Origin: Faunimonas pinastri
Lineage (GTDB): Bacteria; Pseudomonadota; Alphaproteobacteria; Rhizobiales; Afifellaceae
NCBI RefSeq assembly: GCF_900110915.1
Contig: NZ_FOFG01000017.1
Coordinates: 1 to 64,000, forward strand
Reading direction: 5' to 3'
DNA length: 64,000 nt
The notes beneath the pieces were generated by a model that saw nothing but the letters and a program-made list of their open reading frames with translations, had not been told where the DNA came from and searched no databases. Below, piece after piece: positions 54,080 through 62,846 of this stretch (its first letter is position 1; each line of letters starts with the position of its first letter). The translations under genes were made by a program, and so were the position numbers.

Positions 54080-55495
54080 ATGCAGCGCGCGGAGACGATT
54101 GCCGTCCTCGACATCGGCAAGACCAACGCCAAGCTGGTGCTGGTCGACGGCGGGACCGGCGCGGAAATCGCGCTCCGCACGATGGCGAACCGCATACACA
54201 CCGACGGTCCCTATCCGCACTTCGACGTGGACGGCATCTGGGCCTTCTTCCGTGACGCCCTGCACGAACTCCACCGCGAGCATCCGATCGGCGCGATCTC
54301 GATCACCACGCATGGCGCGGCCGCCGCGCTGCTCGGCTCGGAAGACGGCGACGGGCTGGCCATGCCGATCCTCGATTACGAGCATGCCGGCCCGGACGAA
54401 CTCGCGGCGGAATACGCGGCCGTGCGCCCAGCCTTCGCAGAGACCCGGTCAGCCCGCCTGCCCGGTGGTCTCAATCTTGGCGCGCAGCTCTTCTGGCAAC
54501 AACATCGGTTTCCCCGCGAGTTCGGAAACGTCCGCTCTTTCCTCACCTACCCGCAGTACTGGGCATGGCGGCTGACCGGCCGCGCGGCGACCGAATGCAC
54601 GTCGCTGGGTTGCCATACGGATCTCTGGAATGTGCAGACCGGCGATTGGTCGAGCCTTGTCCGGCGGATGGGCTGGGGGGACCTGATGGCGCCGCTCCGC
54701 TCCGCCTTCGACGCGATGGGGCCGCTGCGGCCGGAGCTTGCCCGCGAGCTCGGCCTGTCCCGCGACTTGCCGGTTGCCTGCGGTATCCACGATTCCAACG
54801 CCTCGCTGCTGCCGCATCTCATCCGCCACGAGAAGCCCTTCAGCGTGATCTCCACCGGCACCTGGGTGGTGATCTTCGCGCCCGGCGGCGGCATGGAGCA
54901 TCTCGACGAGCACCGCGACGGTCTGGCGAATGTGGATGCCTTCGGGACGCCGGTGCCCTGCGCCCGCTTCATGGGCGGCCGCGAATTCGAGCAGCTCACC
55001 GGCAACAAGGCCATGGCCGCCGAACCCGGTGCGCTCGAAGCGGTCGTCTCCCGCGGGATCATGGCCCTCCCCTCCTTCTGCCGGGGAACCGGACCCTTTC
55101 CCGGGCAGAGCGGGACGTGGTCGCTCGATCCCGGCCAGCTCACGCCCGACGAGCGCGTCGCGGCGGCGAGCCTCTACGCGGCGCTGGTGACAGAGGAGGC
55201 GATGCGCATCGCCGATGCGTCCGGTCCGATCATCGTCGAAGGGCCTTTCGCCGCCAACGCCACCTATTGCGGCGCGCTCGCGGCCCTGACCCGGCGCCCG
55301 GTCATCCGCTCGGCAGGCCAGACCGGCACCTGCTTCGGCGCCGCCCTGTTGATCGACAGGAGCATTCTGGAGCGCCACGCGGCCGCAAGCACGGAAAAGC
55401 CTGTGCCGCCCCTGGAGATCGCAGGCCTCAACGCCTATGCGCGGGACTGGCGAGCGCGGATTGCCGCGCGCCGCCCGATCGCCGTCACCGCCTGA
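54080..55495 (+). CDS. rhaK: Rhamnulokinase RhaK (FGGY family)
   Basis: A 471-residue sugar kinase phosphorylating L-rhamnulose to the 1-phosphate. Motifs: N-terminal phosphate loop IAVLDIGKTNAKLVLVD, SITTHGAAAALLG, PILDYEHAGPDE (rhizobial RhaK-type), LTYPQYWAWRLTG, CGIHDSNASLLPH with the catalytic Asp, and ISTGTWVVIFAPGGG. In R. leguminosarum RhaK is also needed for transporter activity. ATG 54080 was chosen. GTG 54068, nearer the rhaU stop, is possible. Last gene of the plus-strand rha operon. Confidence 0.95.
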   Translation: MQRAETIAVLDIGKTNAKLVLVDGGTGAEIALRTMANRIHTDGPYPHFDVDGIWAFFRDALHELHREHPIGAISITTHGAAAALLGSEDGDGLAMPILDYEHAGPDELAAEYAAVRPAFAETRSARLPGGLNLGAQLFWQQHRFPREFGNVRSFLTYPQYWAWRLTGRAATECTSLGCHTDLWNVQTGDWSSLVRRMGWGDLMAPLRSAFDAMGPLRPELARELGLSRDLPVACGIHDSNASLLPHLIRHEKPFSVISTGTWVVIFAPGGGMEHLDEHRDGLANVDAFGTPVPCARFMGGREFEQLTGNKAMAAEPGALEAVVSRGIMALPSFCRGTGPFPGQSGTWSLDPGQLTPDERVAAASLYAALVTEEAMRIADASGPIIVEGPFAANATYCGALAALTRRPVIRSAGQTGTCFGAALLIDRSILERHAAASTEKPVPPLEIAGLNAYARDWRARIAARRPIAVTA

Positions 55496-55498
55496 GAC

Positions 55499-56311
55499 TC
55501 AGCCCTTCACCTCGTCGGTGACGACCTTGAAGCCCGTCAGCGAGCATGGCCCGAACGTCGTCGTGATCGCGACATCGGTAGCGTCGCGGCCCCGCGCCAT
55601 GAGGATACGGGCGACGCGCGGCGTGTTGTGGCGGGCGTCGAACGTGTACCAGCGATGACCGAGATAGACCTCGAACCAGGCGCTGAAATCCATCGGCGCA
55701 TCCACTGGCGGCACACTGATGTCGCCGAGATAACCCGTGCAGTACCGCGCCGGGATGTTCATGCAGCGGCAGAGCGTGACGGCGAGATGCGCGAAATCGC
55801 GGCAGACGCCGAGTTGCTCATGGAAGGCGTCGAAGCCCGTCTTGGTGGAGCGCGCATGCTCGTAGCCGAAGGTGATGCGCTCATGGACGAACTCCACGAT
55901 CGCCTGCACCCGCGCCCAGCCCTTGGGCGTGTCGCCAAAAAGCGACCACGCGGTGTCAGACAGGCGGTCGGTTTCGCAGTAGCGACTGCCCAGCAGGAAG
56001 ACGAGCACGTCGTCCGGAAGATCCTCGACCGGATGCTGCTCCGCATCGGGCACCACGATATCGGGCTCGCCCGTGTCGCCGACGAGGAAGTCGGCGCTGA
56101 TCCTGAGCGTGCCTTGCGGGGCGACGATCCGGGTGCAGATATTGCCGAAGCCGTCCTCGTAATTATGGGAGGGGATCGGCGGATCGAAGATGATCTGGTG
56201 CGGGCTCTGCAGATCCGGAAAGCGCTCCGGGAGAATACTCAGCATCAGCAGCATCGGCGTGGGCTGCGGACAGTCATAGGTGATCTCGTAGCCGGCACGC
56301 ACTTGCATCAA
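55499..56311 (-). CDS. Transglutaminase-like protein (first of a pair)
   Basis: A 270-residue cytoplasmic protein with the transglutaminase-like/cysteine-peptidase fold. The N-terminal part (about 1-130) is a beta-rich domain (AGYEITYDCPQPTPMLLML, PSHNYEDGFGNICTR). The catalytic Cys170 is in QLGVCRDFAHLAVTLCR, and the later FSAWFEVYLGHRWYTFDARHN carries the Trp and Asp of the triad. The position usually held by His (HAW) reads SAW here, which seems characteristic of this subgroup and may alter catalysis. Function is unknown. It is paired with a related gene upstream on the same strand. Confidence 0.8.
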   Translation of the reverse strand: MMQVRAGYEITYDCPQPTPMLLMLSILPERFPDLQSPHQIIFDPPIPSHNYEDGFGNICTRIVAPQGTLRISADFLVGDTGEPDIVVPDAEQHPVEDLPDDVLVFLLGSRYCETDRLSDTAWSLFGDTPKGWARVQAIVEFVHERITFGYEHARSTKTGFDAFHEQLGVCRDFAHLAVTLCRCMNIPARYCTGYLGDISVPPVDAPMDFSAWFEVYLGHRWYTFDARHNTPRVARILMARGRDATDVAITTTFGPCSLTGFKVVTDEVKG

Positions 56312-56412
56312 GATGATCTCCCCCGATCAATCAACCAAGAATTCTGGCGATATCTTTGTTCCGGTCAATGTGTCGATGAAAGTCGACCGAACGGAGCGGC
56401 GTCGGCGACACG

Positions 56413-57339
56413 TCACGCGCGCAGGTCCGCGATCCGCTGGCCGATCGGCCCTGACCCCGCATTCGCCTCGTCCGACGAGACATGGACGCTGACGTCCATA
56501 TCGAGGAAGTCGCCGGGAAAACCTGTCCAGGAGCCGCCGAGCGGCAGGATCTGGCGCGGATCGCGGGCGACGGCGACGCGGATCAGGTCGCGATTGCCGA
56601 TGATGGCATTGGTCGGATCGAAATCCATCCAGCCGATGCCGGGCACATAGACCTGCAACCAGGCATGCGTCGATCCACCGCCGAGATGGCCGCGCCCCTC
56701 GCGCGACGGCACGTAGATGTAGCCGGACACGAAGCGGGCGGCGAGGCCCAGCGAACGCACCGCTTCCATCATCAGCACCGCGAAATCGCGGCAGGTCCCG
56801 GCTTCCAGCCGCAGCGTTTCGACGGGCGACTGGATGCCCTTTTCCATGCGACGGTTGTAGCTGAACTCACGCCGGATCGCCTGCGTCATGGCGGAAAGCA
56901 GGTCCAGCGTCGCCGTCCGGCCTTCCGGGCGCAAAAAACGCCGCGCCCAGTTGTCGACGCGCTGGTCGGGATCGGAATATTGCCGCTCCACCGAGCGGAC
57001 CAGGTCCGGCATTTCTTCCGAACCGTATGAGAACGGCCACGTCTGGGCATAGGGCGCGGGCTGGAAATCGTTCCAGGAGCGCACGGTGTGCTCGATGCTG
57101 CCAATGCTCTCGAAGCGCAGCTCGGCAGAGCGCGTCGCGAACCGGGCAACCGCGACGGAATTGCCGAACACGTCCTGATACCAGCGCAGGCTCGCCGGCT
57201 CGGGCGCGATCTTCAGCTGGAAATCGAGGAGGCGCTGGTCGAGGCCGCCCTGCGGCCTCAGCGTCATCCGGTGCTCGCCGAAGGCGACGGGCTGTCTGTA
57301 CTTGTACGTCGTGACGTGACGAACGGTCAGGATTGGCAT
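56413..57339 (-). CDS. Transglutaminase-like protein (second of a pair)
   Basis: A 308-residue protein with the bacterial transglutaminase-like N-terminal beta domain (ILTVRHVTTYKYRQPVAFGE, HRMTLRPQG) and a catalytic domain holding Cys183 (LEAGTCRDFAVLMMEAVR), His (GGSTHAWLQVYVP) and Asp (GWMDFDPTNA), a full triad. These proteins are often encoded next to peptide-ligase-like or alpha-E genes, which are absent here. It is 101 bp upstream of the partner gene, so the two may share a transcript. The role (protease, amidase or crosslinking) is undetermined. Confidence 0.85.
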   Translation of the reverse strand: MPILTVRHVTTYKYRQPVAFGEHRMTLRPQGGLDQRLLDFQLKIAPEPASLRWYQDVFGNSVAVARFATRSAELRFESIGSIEHTVRSWNDFQPAPYAQTWPFSYGSEEMPDLVRSVERQYSDPDQRVDNWARRFLRPEGRTATLDLLSAMTQAIRREFSYNRRMEKGIQSPVETLRLEAGTCRDFAVLMMEAVRSLGLAARFVSGYIYVPSREGRGHLGGGSTHAWLQVYVPGIGWMDFDPTNAIIGNRDLIRVAVARDPRQILPLGGSWTGFPGDFLDMDVSVHVSSDEANAGSGPIGQRIADLRA

Positions 57340-57395
57340 GGCCCTGCCTTGCAGACTCTCATTCCAAGCTCAAGCAAAAACCGGGCCAAAGAAGA

Positions 57396-57420
57396 AGGAG
57401 CCGCCCGGACGGCGGCTCCT
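57396..57420 (-). terminator. Rho-independent terminator after the small secreted-protein gene
   Basis: A perfect 10-bp stem (AGGAGCCGCC, loop, GGCGGCTCCT) lies 7 bp past the minus-strand stop at 57427. On that strand it is followed by TTCTTCTTT, a U-rich tail. Confidence 0.85.
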
Positions 57421-57426
57421 GGAGGC

Positions 57427-57765
57427 CTATTCGCCACACGCCGTGCCGCTGTTGCAGGCGTCCTTGGCCTGGTTCTCACCCTGATTGGTAACGGGGCCGG
57501 CGGAGTTGTTCGTCGTCTCGCCGGCCGATTGCGGCGTGGCGGAAGTCGCGGCGCCCGTGCCCGCCGCATTGGCCCCCTGCGGCGCCTGCGCGGGCGCGCC
57601 CTGCTGCGTGGTCACGCCGGTGCCGGACGTGTTCGAGCCCATATTGGTGCTGCTGGCCGCGCCTTCCGTTGCATCCGCTCCGGTGCCCTGGGCAAGCGCC
57701 ATGCCCGGCCCGGCCAAGAGCATGGCGGATGCGGCGAGAGCGAGCGATGCGGTCCTGATCGACAT
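57427..57765 (-). CDS. Small secreted low-complexity protein
   Basis: A 112-residue product with a clear Sec signal peptide (SIRTASLALAASAMLLAG, cut after ALAQ). The mature 85 residues are Gly/Thr/Ala/Ser/Asn/Gln-rich (TGADATEGAASSTNMGSNTS and following) and almost free of large hydrophobics, ending with two cysteines, CNSGTACGE. It is probably a disordered periplasmic or surface protein. No family recognised. GGAGAATTCC gives a good ribosome-binding site for ATG 57765. An extended frame to 57852 would put residues ahead of the signal peptide. Divergent from the dehydrogenase operon. Confidence 0.7.
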   Translation of the reverse strand: MSIRTASLALAASAMLLAGPGMALAQGTGADATEGAASSTNMGSNTSGTGVTTQQGAPAQAPQGANAAGTGAATSATPQSAGETTNNSAGPVTNQGENQAKDACNSGTACGE

Positions 57766-57944
57766 GGAATTCTCCGTTTTCAGGTCGTCAGGACCTTCAA
57801 GCCCCCTGGCTGAGAACCGTTCCAGATCAATGCTAAGGAGCCCTGAGTTCATTTGGCGCAGGGAAAATTAGAGTTTGTCAAAACAGCGGCGCCTAAGATG
57901 GGCTAAACGCGCCGCAACGGCTCATCAACGATCAGGGGTAATGG

Positions 57945-58697
57945 ATGACATCCGCCTTACGCTCGGCGCTCTCAAGGCGTCGGTTCCTGACATCAACCGG
58001 GGTGGCTCTGCTGATCGCCCCGGCCGTGTCGAATGGCTACGCCCGCACGATCACCGGCCTTCCGTGGGAGCCCAATGCGGGGGATTACCCCAAGCCGGTC
58101 GTGCCCGGCGGCTGGGTGTTCTTCACAGGTGACGAGGGCGTCGCGGTGGAGGCGATCGTCGATCGCCTGATCCCGCATGACGACCTCAGCGTCGGCGGCA
58201 AGGAAGCCGGTTGCGCAGTCTATATCGACCGCCAGCTCGCGGGCTCCTTCGGCGATTCCAGCTGGCTTTACATGCGTCCGCCCTTCGCCAAGGGCACGCC
58301 TTCGCAGGGTATGCAGTCCCCCGTCGTTCCGGCCCAGCGTTTTCGCACGTCGCTGGCCGCGCTCGACAGCTATTGCAAGCAGACCTATTCCGGCAAGGGC
58401 TTCGCCGCGCTCGGCGCCGACCAGCAGGACGACCTGCTCAAGGGCCTGGAAGCCGGCAAGGTCCAGCTCCCCAATGTCGACGGCAAGGCGTTCTTCGACC
58501 TCGTGCTTCAGAGCACGATGGAGGGCTTCTTCGCCGATCCCCTCTACGGCGGAAACAAGGACATGGTCAGCTGGAAGATGATCGGCTTCCCCGGCGCGCG
58601 ATACGATTACCGCGACCATATCAGCAAGCATAACCAGCCCTATCCCAACCCGCCGGTCTCGATCACTGGCCGCGCCGACTGGTCGGTGAGGAGTTAA
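57945..58697 (+). CDS. Gluconate 2-dehydrogenase subunit 3 family protein
   Basis: A 250-residue exported small subunit of a three-component FAD dehydrogenase. The N terminus has a twin-arginine motif (SRRRFLTSTGVALLIAPAV), so it is probably carried folded through Tat, possibly bringing the signal-less flavoprotein with it. The mature part shows EAIVDRLIPHDDLSVGGKEAGCAVYIDRQL, then GFFADPLYGGNKDMVSWKMIGFPG and a YDYRDHI ending, typical of the GDH subunit 3 family. It is 3 bp upstream of the GMC subunit gene. Substrate could be gluconate, 2-ketogluconate or a related polyol/sugar acid. Confidence 0.9.
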   Translation: MTSALRSALSRRRFLTSTGVALLIAPAVSNGYARTITGLPWEPNAGDYPKPVVPGGWVFFTGDEGVAVEAIVDRLIPHDDLSVGGKEAGCAVYIDRQLAGSFGDSSWLYMRPPFAKGTPSQGMQSPVVPAQRFRTSLAALDSYCKQTYSGKGFAALGADQQDDLLKGLEAGKVQLPNVDGKAFFDLVLQSTMEGFFADPLYGGNKDMVSWKMIGFPGARYDYRDHISKHNQPYPNPPVSITGRADWSVRS

Positions 58698-58700
58698 GAG

Positions 58701-60467
58701 ATGGCACAGAAACTGCCGCATAAAGACGTTGTCATCATCGGGCTCGGCTGGACCGCCTCGATCCTCGCGAACGAACTCACCGATGAAGGACTGGAGGTCG
58801 TTGCCATCGAGCGTGGCCCCTGGCGCGACACCGGCACCGACTTCAACATCAACTACGTCCAGGACGAGCTGCGGTACGGCATCCGCCTCGATCTGTTCCA
58901 GCGCCCGACGCAGGACACCGTCACGTTCCGCAACAACGGCGACCAGACGGCCCTTCCCGTGCGCCAGTTCGGCTCCTTCCTGCCGGGCAATGGCGTCGGC
59001 GGCGCGGGCGTGCACTGGAACGGTCACACCTGGCGCTTCCTGCCGAGCGATTTCCGCTGCCGCAGCCATCTGGAAGAGCGCTACGGGGCGAACTTCATCC
59101 CCAGCGAGCTGTCCATCCAGGACTGGGGCGTCACCTACGAGGAGATGGAAGCCTCGTACGACAAGTTCGAGTACCTGGCCGGCATTTCCGGGCAGGCCGG
59201 CAATCTGAACGGCCAGCAGACCGGGCATGGCAACCCATTCGAAGGTCCGCGCAAGCGTGACTATCCGCAGGGCCCGCTGCCGATGAACTACGGCCCCACC
59301 ATCTTCGCCGAAGCGGCGCGGAAGTGCGGCTATCATCCGTTCCCGACCCCGGCGGCGAACTCCTCCGGCTTCTACACCAACCCGCTCGGCCTCACGATGG
59401 GCCCCTGCACCATGTGCGGGTTCTGCGAGCGCTTCGCCTGCGCCAACTATTCCAAGGCCAGCGCCCAGGTGAACGTGCTGCCGCACCTGATGCAGAAGTC
59501 GAACTTCGAGGCCCGGACGAATTGCGAGGTGATGAAGATCAACCTCGATTCCACAGGCAAGAAGGCGACGGGCGTCACCTATGTCGACAGTTCGGGCGAG
59601 GAGTGGGAGCAGACCGCGGACCTGGTGATTTCCTGCGCCTTCATCTTCGAGAACGTCCGGTTGTTGATGCTGTCCGGCATCGGCGAGATCTACGATCCCA
59701 AGACGCAGAAGGGCACCATCGGCCGGAACTACGCCTACCAGACGAATTCCGGCATCCAGATGTTCTTCGACGACAAGAACTTCAACCCGTTCATCGCGGC
59801 GGGCGCGCTCGGTCAGTCGGTGGACGACTTCAACGGCGACAACTTCGATCATTCCGGTCTGGATTTCGTCGGCGGCTCTGGCTTTAACTGCATCCCGACC
59901 AACGCCCGCCCGATCCTCAACCGGCCGACGCCTCCGGGTACGCCGAAGTGGGGCAGCGAGTGGAAGAAGGCGACGAAGGACCATTACCTTTCGACGCTCA
60001 GCTACTCGCTCCAGGGCAGCAGCTACGCCTCGCCCGGCAACCATCTCGACATGGATCCCGCCTATACGGACCGGTTCGGCCGGCCGCTGATGCGCATGAC
60101 CTTCGACTTCCCGGACAACGACATCCGTATGACGTCGTACTGCACGGACAAGGCCGCCGAGATCGCGAAGCAGCTGAATCCGAAGCAGATGGTCGTCAGC
60201 AAGCGCAAGAAGCCCTACAGCGTGGTGCCCTACCAGAGCACCCACAACACGGGTGGCGCGATCATGGGCACCGATCCCACCAAGAGCGCGCTCAACCGCT
60301 ACCTCCAGAGCTGGGATGTGCCGAACCTCTTCGTGATCGGCGCCAACGCCTTCCCGCAGAACGCCGGATACAATCCGACGGGCACGGTCGGCGCCCTCGC
60401 CTTCTGGGCGGCGGAAGCCATCCGCACCCAGTACCTGAAGAACCCCGGAGCGCTGGTGCAGGCATGA
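58701..60467 (+). CDS. GMC oxidoreductase, catalytic FAD subunit of a membrane-linked sugar/sugar-acid dehydrogenase
   Basis: A 588-residue glucose-methanol-choline flavoprotein. The N-terminal dinucleotide fold has VVIIGLGWTASILANELTDE, then VVAIERGPW. SFLPGNGVGGAGVHWNGHTWR is the FAD-contact region. CTMCGFCERFACANYSKASA is a Cys-rich segment that may bind an Fe-S centre, as in fructose and gluconate dehydrogenases. The C-terminal STHNTGGAIMGTDP and NAFPQNAGYNPTGTVGALA hold the catalytic His/Asn. No signal peptide of its own, consistent with co-export with subunit 3. The stop overlaps the cytochrome start (ATGA). Confidence 0.92.
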   Translation: MAQKLPHKDVVIIGLGWTASILANELTDEGLEVVAIERGPWRDTGTDFNINYVQDELRYGIRLDLFQRPTQDTVTFRNNGDQTALPVRQFGSFLPGNGVGGAGVHWNGHTWRFLPSDFRCRSHLEERYGANFIPSELSIQDWGVTYEEMEASYDKFEYLAGISGQAGNLNGQQTGHGNPFEGPRKRDYPQGPLPMNYGPTIFAEAARKCGYHPFPTPAANSSGFYTNPLGLTMGPCTMCGFCERFACANYSKASAQVNVLPHLMQKSNFEARTNCEVMKINLDSTGKKATGVTYVDSSGEEWEQTADLVISCAFIFENVRLLMLSGIGEIYDPKTQKGTIGRNYAYQTNSGIQMFFDDKNFNPFIAAGALGQSVDDFNGDNFDHSGLDFVGGSGFNCIPTNARPILNRPTPPGTPKWGSEWKKATKDHYLSTLSYSLQGSSYASPGNHLDMDPAYTDRFGRPLMRMTFDFPDNDIRMTSYCTDKAAEIAKQLNPKQMVVSKRKKPYSVVPYQSTHNTGGAIMGTDPTKSALNRYLQSWDVPNLFVIGANAFPQNAGYNPTGTVGALAFWAAEAIRTQYLKNPGALVQA

Positions 60468-61693
60468 AACGACTGATCCGTTACACCCTGGTTGCCCTGG
60501 CCCTCGGTTCAAGCGCAGCCTATGCCGGCGACGACCAGTCCTTCACGGCTATCCAGAAGGGTCGCGATCTCGCGATCCTGGGCGACTGCGCGGCCTGCCA
60601 TACCGCACCCGGCGGGCAGGCCTATGCGGGCGGCCTGGAACTGCAGACGCCGTTCGGCATCATCGCCTCGTCCAACATCACGCCCGACCGGGAAACCGGC
60701 ATCGGCGCGTGGTCGGACGAGCAGTTCTATAATGCGCTCCACAACGGCACGACGCCGCACGGCTCGCATCTGTACCCGGCCATGCCATATCCGGCCTATA
60801 CCAAGCTGACGCGCGAGGACACGGACGCGATCCACGCCTATCTGCAGACGCTGCAGCCGGTGAACAAGTCGGTCGTCACCAACCGCCTGCCCTTCCCCTT
60901 CAATATCCGGGCGGACATGGCGGTCTGGAACGCGCTGAACTTCACGGAAGGGACCTTCAAGCCCGATCCGCAGAAGTCGCCGGAATGGAACCGCGGCGCC
61001 TATATCGTCGAGGGACTCGGGCACTGCGGCACCTGCCACACGCCCAAGAACGTCATGGGCGGCGACAAGAACAGCGCGCATCTGGAAGGCGCAAGCCTGC
61101 AGGGCTGGTTCGCGCCGAACATCACCAACGACCAGCGGCTCGGCATCGGCTCATGGTCCGAGGATGATCTCGTCCAGTACCTGAAGACCGGTTCCAACGC
61201 CCGCACGATCGCTTCCGGCCCGATGGCGGAAGAGATCGAGAAGTCGAGCGCACGCTGGACGGACGCCGACCTGAAGGCCGTCGCGGTCTACCTCAAGGAC
61301 CTGAAGCCGGCGCATCCGGGCGACAATGCCCAGCCGATCGCGGCCGACGACAAGCGGATGACCGCGGGCGCCGCCATCTACAAGGATCGTTGCGCCGGCT
61401 GCCACCAGGACAGCGGCAAGGGCGGAGCGAAGCTCTTCCCGGCTCTGGCCGGCAGCGCCATCGTGCAGCAGCCCGATGCCACGACGCTGATGCGCGTCGT
61501 GCTGCAGGGCAGCCAGGGAGCCGGCACTTCCGGCGCTCCCACGCACCCGGCCATGCCGTCCTTCTCGCATACGCTGAACGACGACCAGGTCGCCTCGGTC
61601 CTGACCTACATCCGCAACAGCTGGGGCAATGCCGCTTCGGCGGTCGCGGGGGGCGACGTGAAGTCGCTTCGCAAGAACTCGCCCGGCGGCTGA
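60464..61693 (+). CDS. Triheme cytochrome c subunit of the dehydrogenase
   Basis: A 409-residue periplasmic, membrane-associated cytochrome. The signal peptide RLIRYTLVALALGSSAAYA is followed by three c-type heme motifs: CAACH starting at residue 42, CGTCH at 188 and CAGCH at 310. Distal Met ligands are likely in YPAMPYPAY, GPMAEE and HPAMPSFS. This is the standard cytochrome subunit of gluconate/alcohol/sorbitol dehydrogenases, moving electrons from FAD to ubiquinone. It overlaps the GMC gene by 4 bp, and a strong terminator follows. Confidence 0.94.
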   Translation: MKRLIRYTLVALALGSSAAYAGDDQSFTAIQKGRDLAILGDCAACHTAPGGQAYAGGLELQTPFGIIASSNITPDRETGIGAWSDEQFYNALHNGTTPHGSHLYPAMPYPAYTKLTREDTDAIHAYLQTLQPVNKSVVTNRLPFPFNIRADMAVWNALNFTEGTFKPDPQKSPEWNRGAYIVEGLGHCGTCHTPKNVMGGDKNSAHLEGASLQGWFAPNITNDQRLGIGSWSEDDLVQYLKTGSNARTIASGPMAEEIEKSSARWTDADLKAVAVYLKDLKPAHPGDNAQPIAADDKRMTAGAAIYKDRCAGCHQDSGKGGAKLFPALAGSAIVQQPDATTLMRVVLQGSQGAGTSGAPTHPAMPSFSHTLNDDQVASVLTYIRNSWGNAASAVAGGDVKSLRKNSPGG

Positions 61694-61741
61694 TCCTCCC
61701 GGATCGCCGGAGCTGGGTCCCGCAGCTGGGTCCCTGAAAAC

Positions 61742-61773
61742 AAAAGGCGGCCGCCCCAAGCGGCCGCCTTTTT
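61742..61773 (+). terminator. Rho-independent terminator after the cytochrome c gene
   Basis: AAAAGGCGGCCG (61742-61753), a 7-base loop, then CGGCCGCCTTTTT (61761-61773) form a 12-bp stem ending in a T run. It ends the GDH3-GMC-cytochrome operon. Confidence 0.92.
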
Positions 61774-61794
61774 CTTTGCCGCTCGACGATACGA

Positions 61795-61828
61795 AGAAGG
61801 GGCGGCATCCCGGGATGCCGCCCCTTCT
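61795..61828 (-). terminator. Long palindromic hairpin downstream of glpX
   Basis: A perfect 34-bp palindrome (AGAAGGGGCGGCATCC and its complement) begins 29 bp past the glpX stop on the minus strand. It has a modest T-rich tail (TTCTTCG) and lies 22 bp from the convergent cytochrome terminator, so the two operons are separated by back-to-back hairpins. Confidence 0.8.
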
Positions 61829-61856
61829 GTAGTCTGCGCTGAAATGTACCGGTCGC

Positions 61857-62846
61857 CTACAGCCGGTGATGCGTCTCCACGTAGCGGATCGTGCCGCTGC
61901 GGCTCTCCGTGACCATGGAATAGGTCACCATGCTTGTTTCGGTCCGGCGAACGCCCTGGAGCAGCGAGCCGGAGGTGACGCCGGTCGCCACGAAGAAGAC
62001 GTTGCCTCTGGCGATCTCCTCCACCGTGTATTTCCGATGCGGATCGGCCAGACCCATGCCGCGCGCACGGGTGATCTGTGCTTCGTCCTCGAACAGGAGC
62101 CTGCCCTGCATCTGGCCGCCGAAGCAGCGGATGGCCGCCGCCGAGATCACGCCTTCCGGCGCGCCGCCCGACCCCATGAAGAGGTCGATTTCGGAGCCCG
62201 GCTGCGCCGCCGCGATCGCCGCCGCCACGTCGCCGTCCGTCAGCAGCACGATGCGGCTGCCCGCCTCGCGGCATGCGGCGACCTTGTCGGCATGTCGCTC
62301 GCGGTCCAGCATGGTGACGACGAGGTCCGATGTGCCGCACCCCTTGGCCTCCGCCAGGCGACGAAGGTTCTCGCCCGGTGCGATATCCAGGTCGACCACG
62401 CCCTCCGGCAGGCCCGCGCCCACCGCGATCTTGTCCATGTAGATGTCGGGCGCGTGGAGGAAATGGCCGGCATCTGCGAGCGCCAGCACGACCAGCGCGT
62501 TCGGGCCGCCCTTGGCGGTGAGGTTGGTCCCTTCCAGCGGATCGACGGCGATATCCATCGCCGGGCCGCCGCCACCCACCTTCTCGCCGATGTAAAGCAT
62601 CGGCGCCTCGTCCATCTCACCCTCGCCGATCACCACCGTGCCGGCGATGGGCACCGTGTCGAAAGCGCGACGCATGGCTTCCACCGCCGCTCCGTCCGCC
62701 TCGTTCTTCTTGCCGCGACCAATCCAGTCGTAGGCGCCAATGGCCGCAGCTTCCGCCACGCGCACCAGATCCAGCGTGATATCCCGTTCCAAAGCCCCGC
62801 CCTTCCCCGTTTCGTGCCGCCCGGCCAAATCCTCAACGCCCGGCAA
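61857..62846 (-). CDS. glpX: Class II fructose-1,6-bisphosphatase GlpX
   Basis: A 329-residue phosphatase converting fructose 1,6-bisphosphate to fructose 6-phosphate, used in gluconeogenesis (and the Calvin cycle where present). Motifs: ITLDLVRVAEAAAIGAYDWIGRG, VIGEGEMDEAPMLYIGE, AVDPLEGTNLTAKGGPNALVVL with metal-binding Asp/Glu, DLFMGSGGAPEGVISAAA and a GMGLADPHRKYTVEEIARG ending. ATG 62846 has AAGGG upstream, which sits inside the end of fbaA and gives a 14-bp overlap. A TTG at 62792 is a shorter alternative closer to the usual family N terminus. Confidence 0.94.
   Translation of the reverse strand: MPGVEDLAGRHETGKGGALERDITLDLVRVAEAAAIGAYDWIGRGKKNEADGAAVEAMRRAFDTVPIAGTVVIGEGEMDEAPMLYIGEKVGGGGPAMDIAVDPLEGTNLTAKGGPNALVVLALADAGHFLHAPDIYMDKIAVGAGLPEGVVDLDIAPGENLRRLAEAKGCGTSDLVVTMLDRERHADKVAACREAGSRIVLLTDGDVAAAIAAAQPGSEIDLFMGSGGAPEGVISAAAIRCFGGQMQGRLLFEDEAQITRARGMGLADPHRKYTVEEIARGNVFFVATGVTSGSLLQGVRRTETSMVTYSMVTESRSGTIRYVETHHRL

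Noticed and set aside
57993-60512. An 839-residue minus-strand frame across the GDH3 and GMC genes
   Set aside because: It spans two convincing plus-strand genes, with no recognisable domain.
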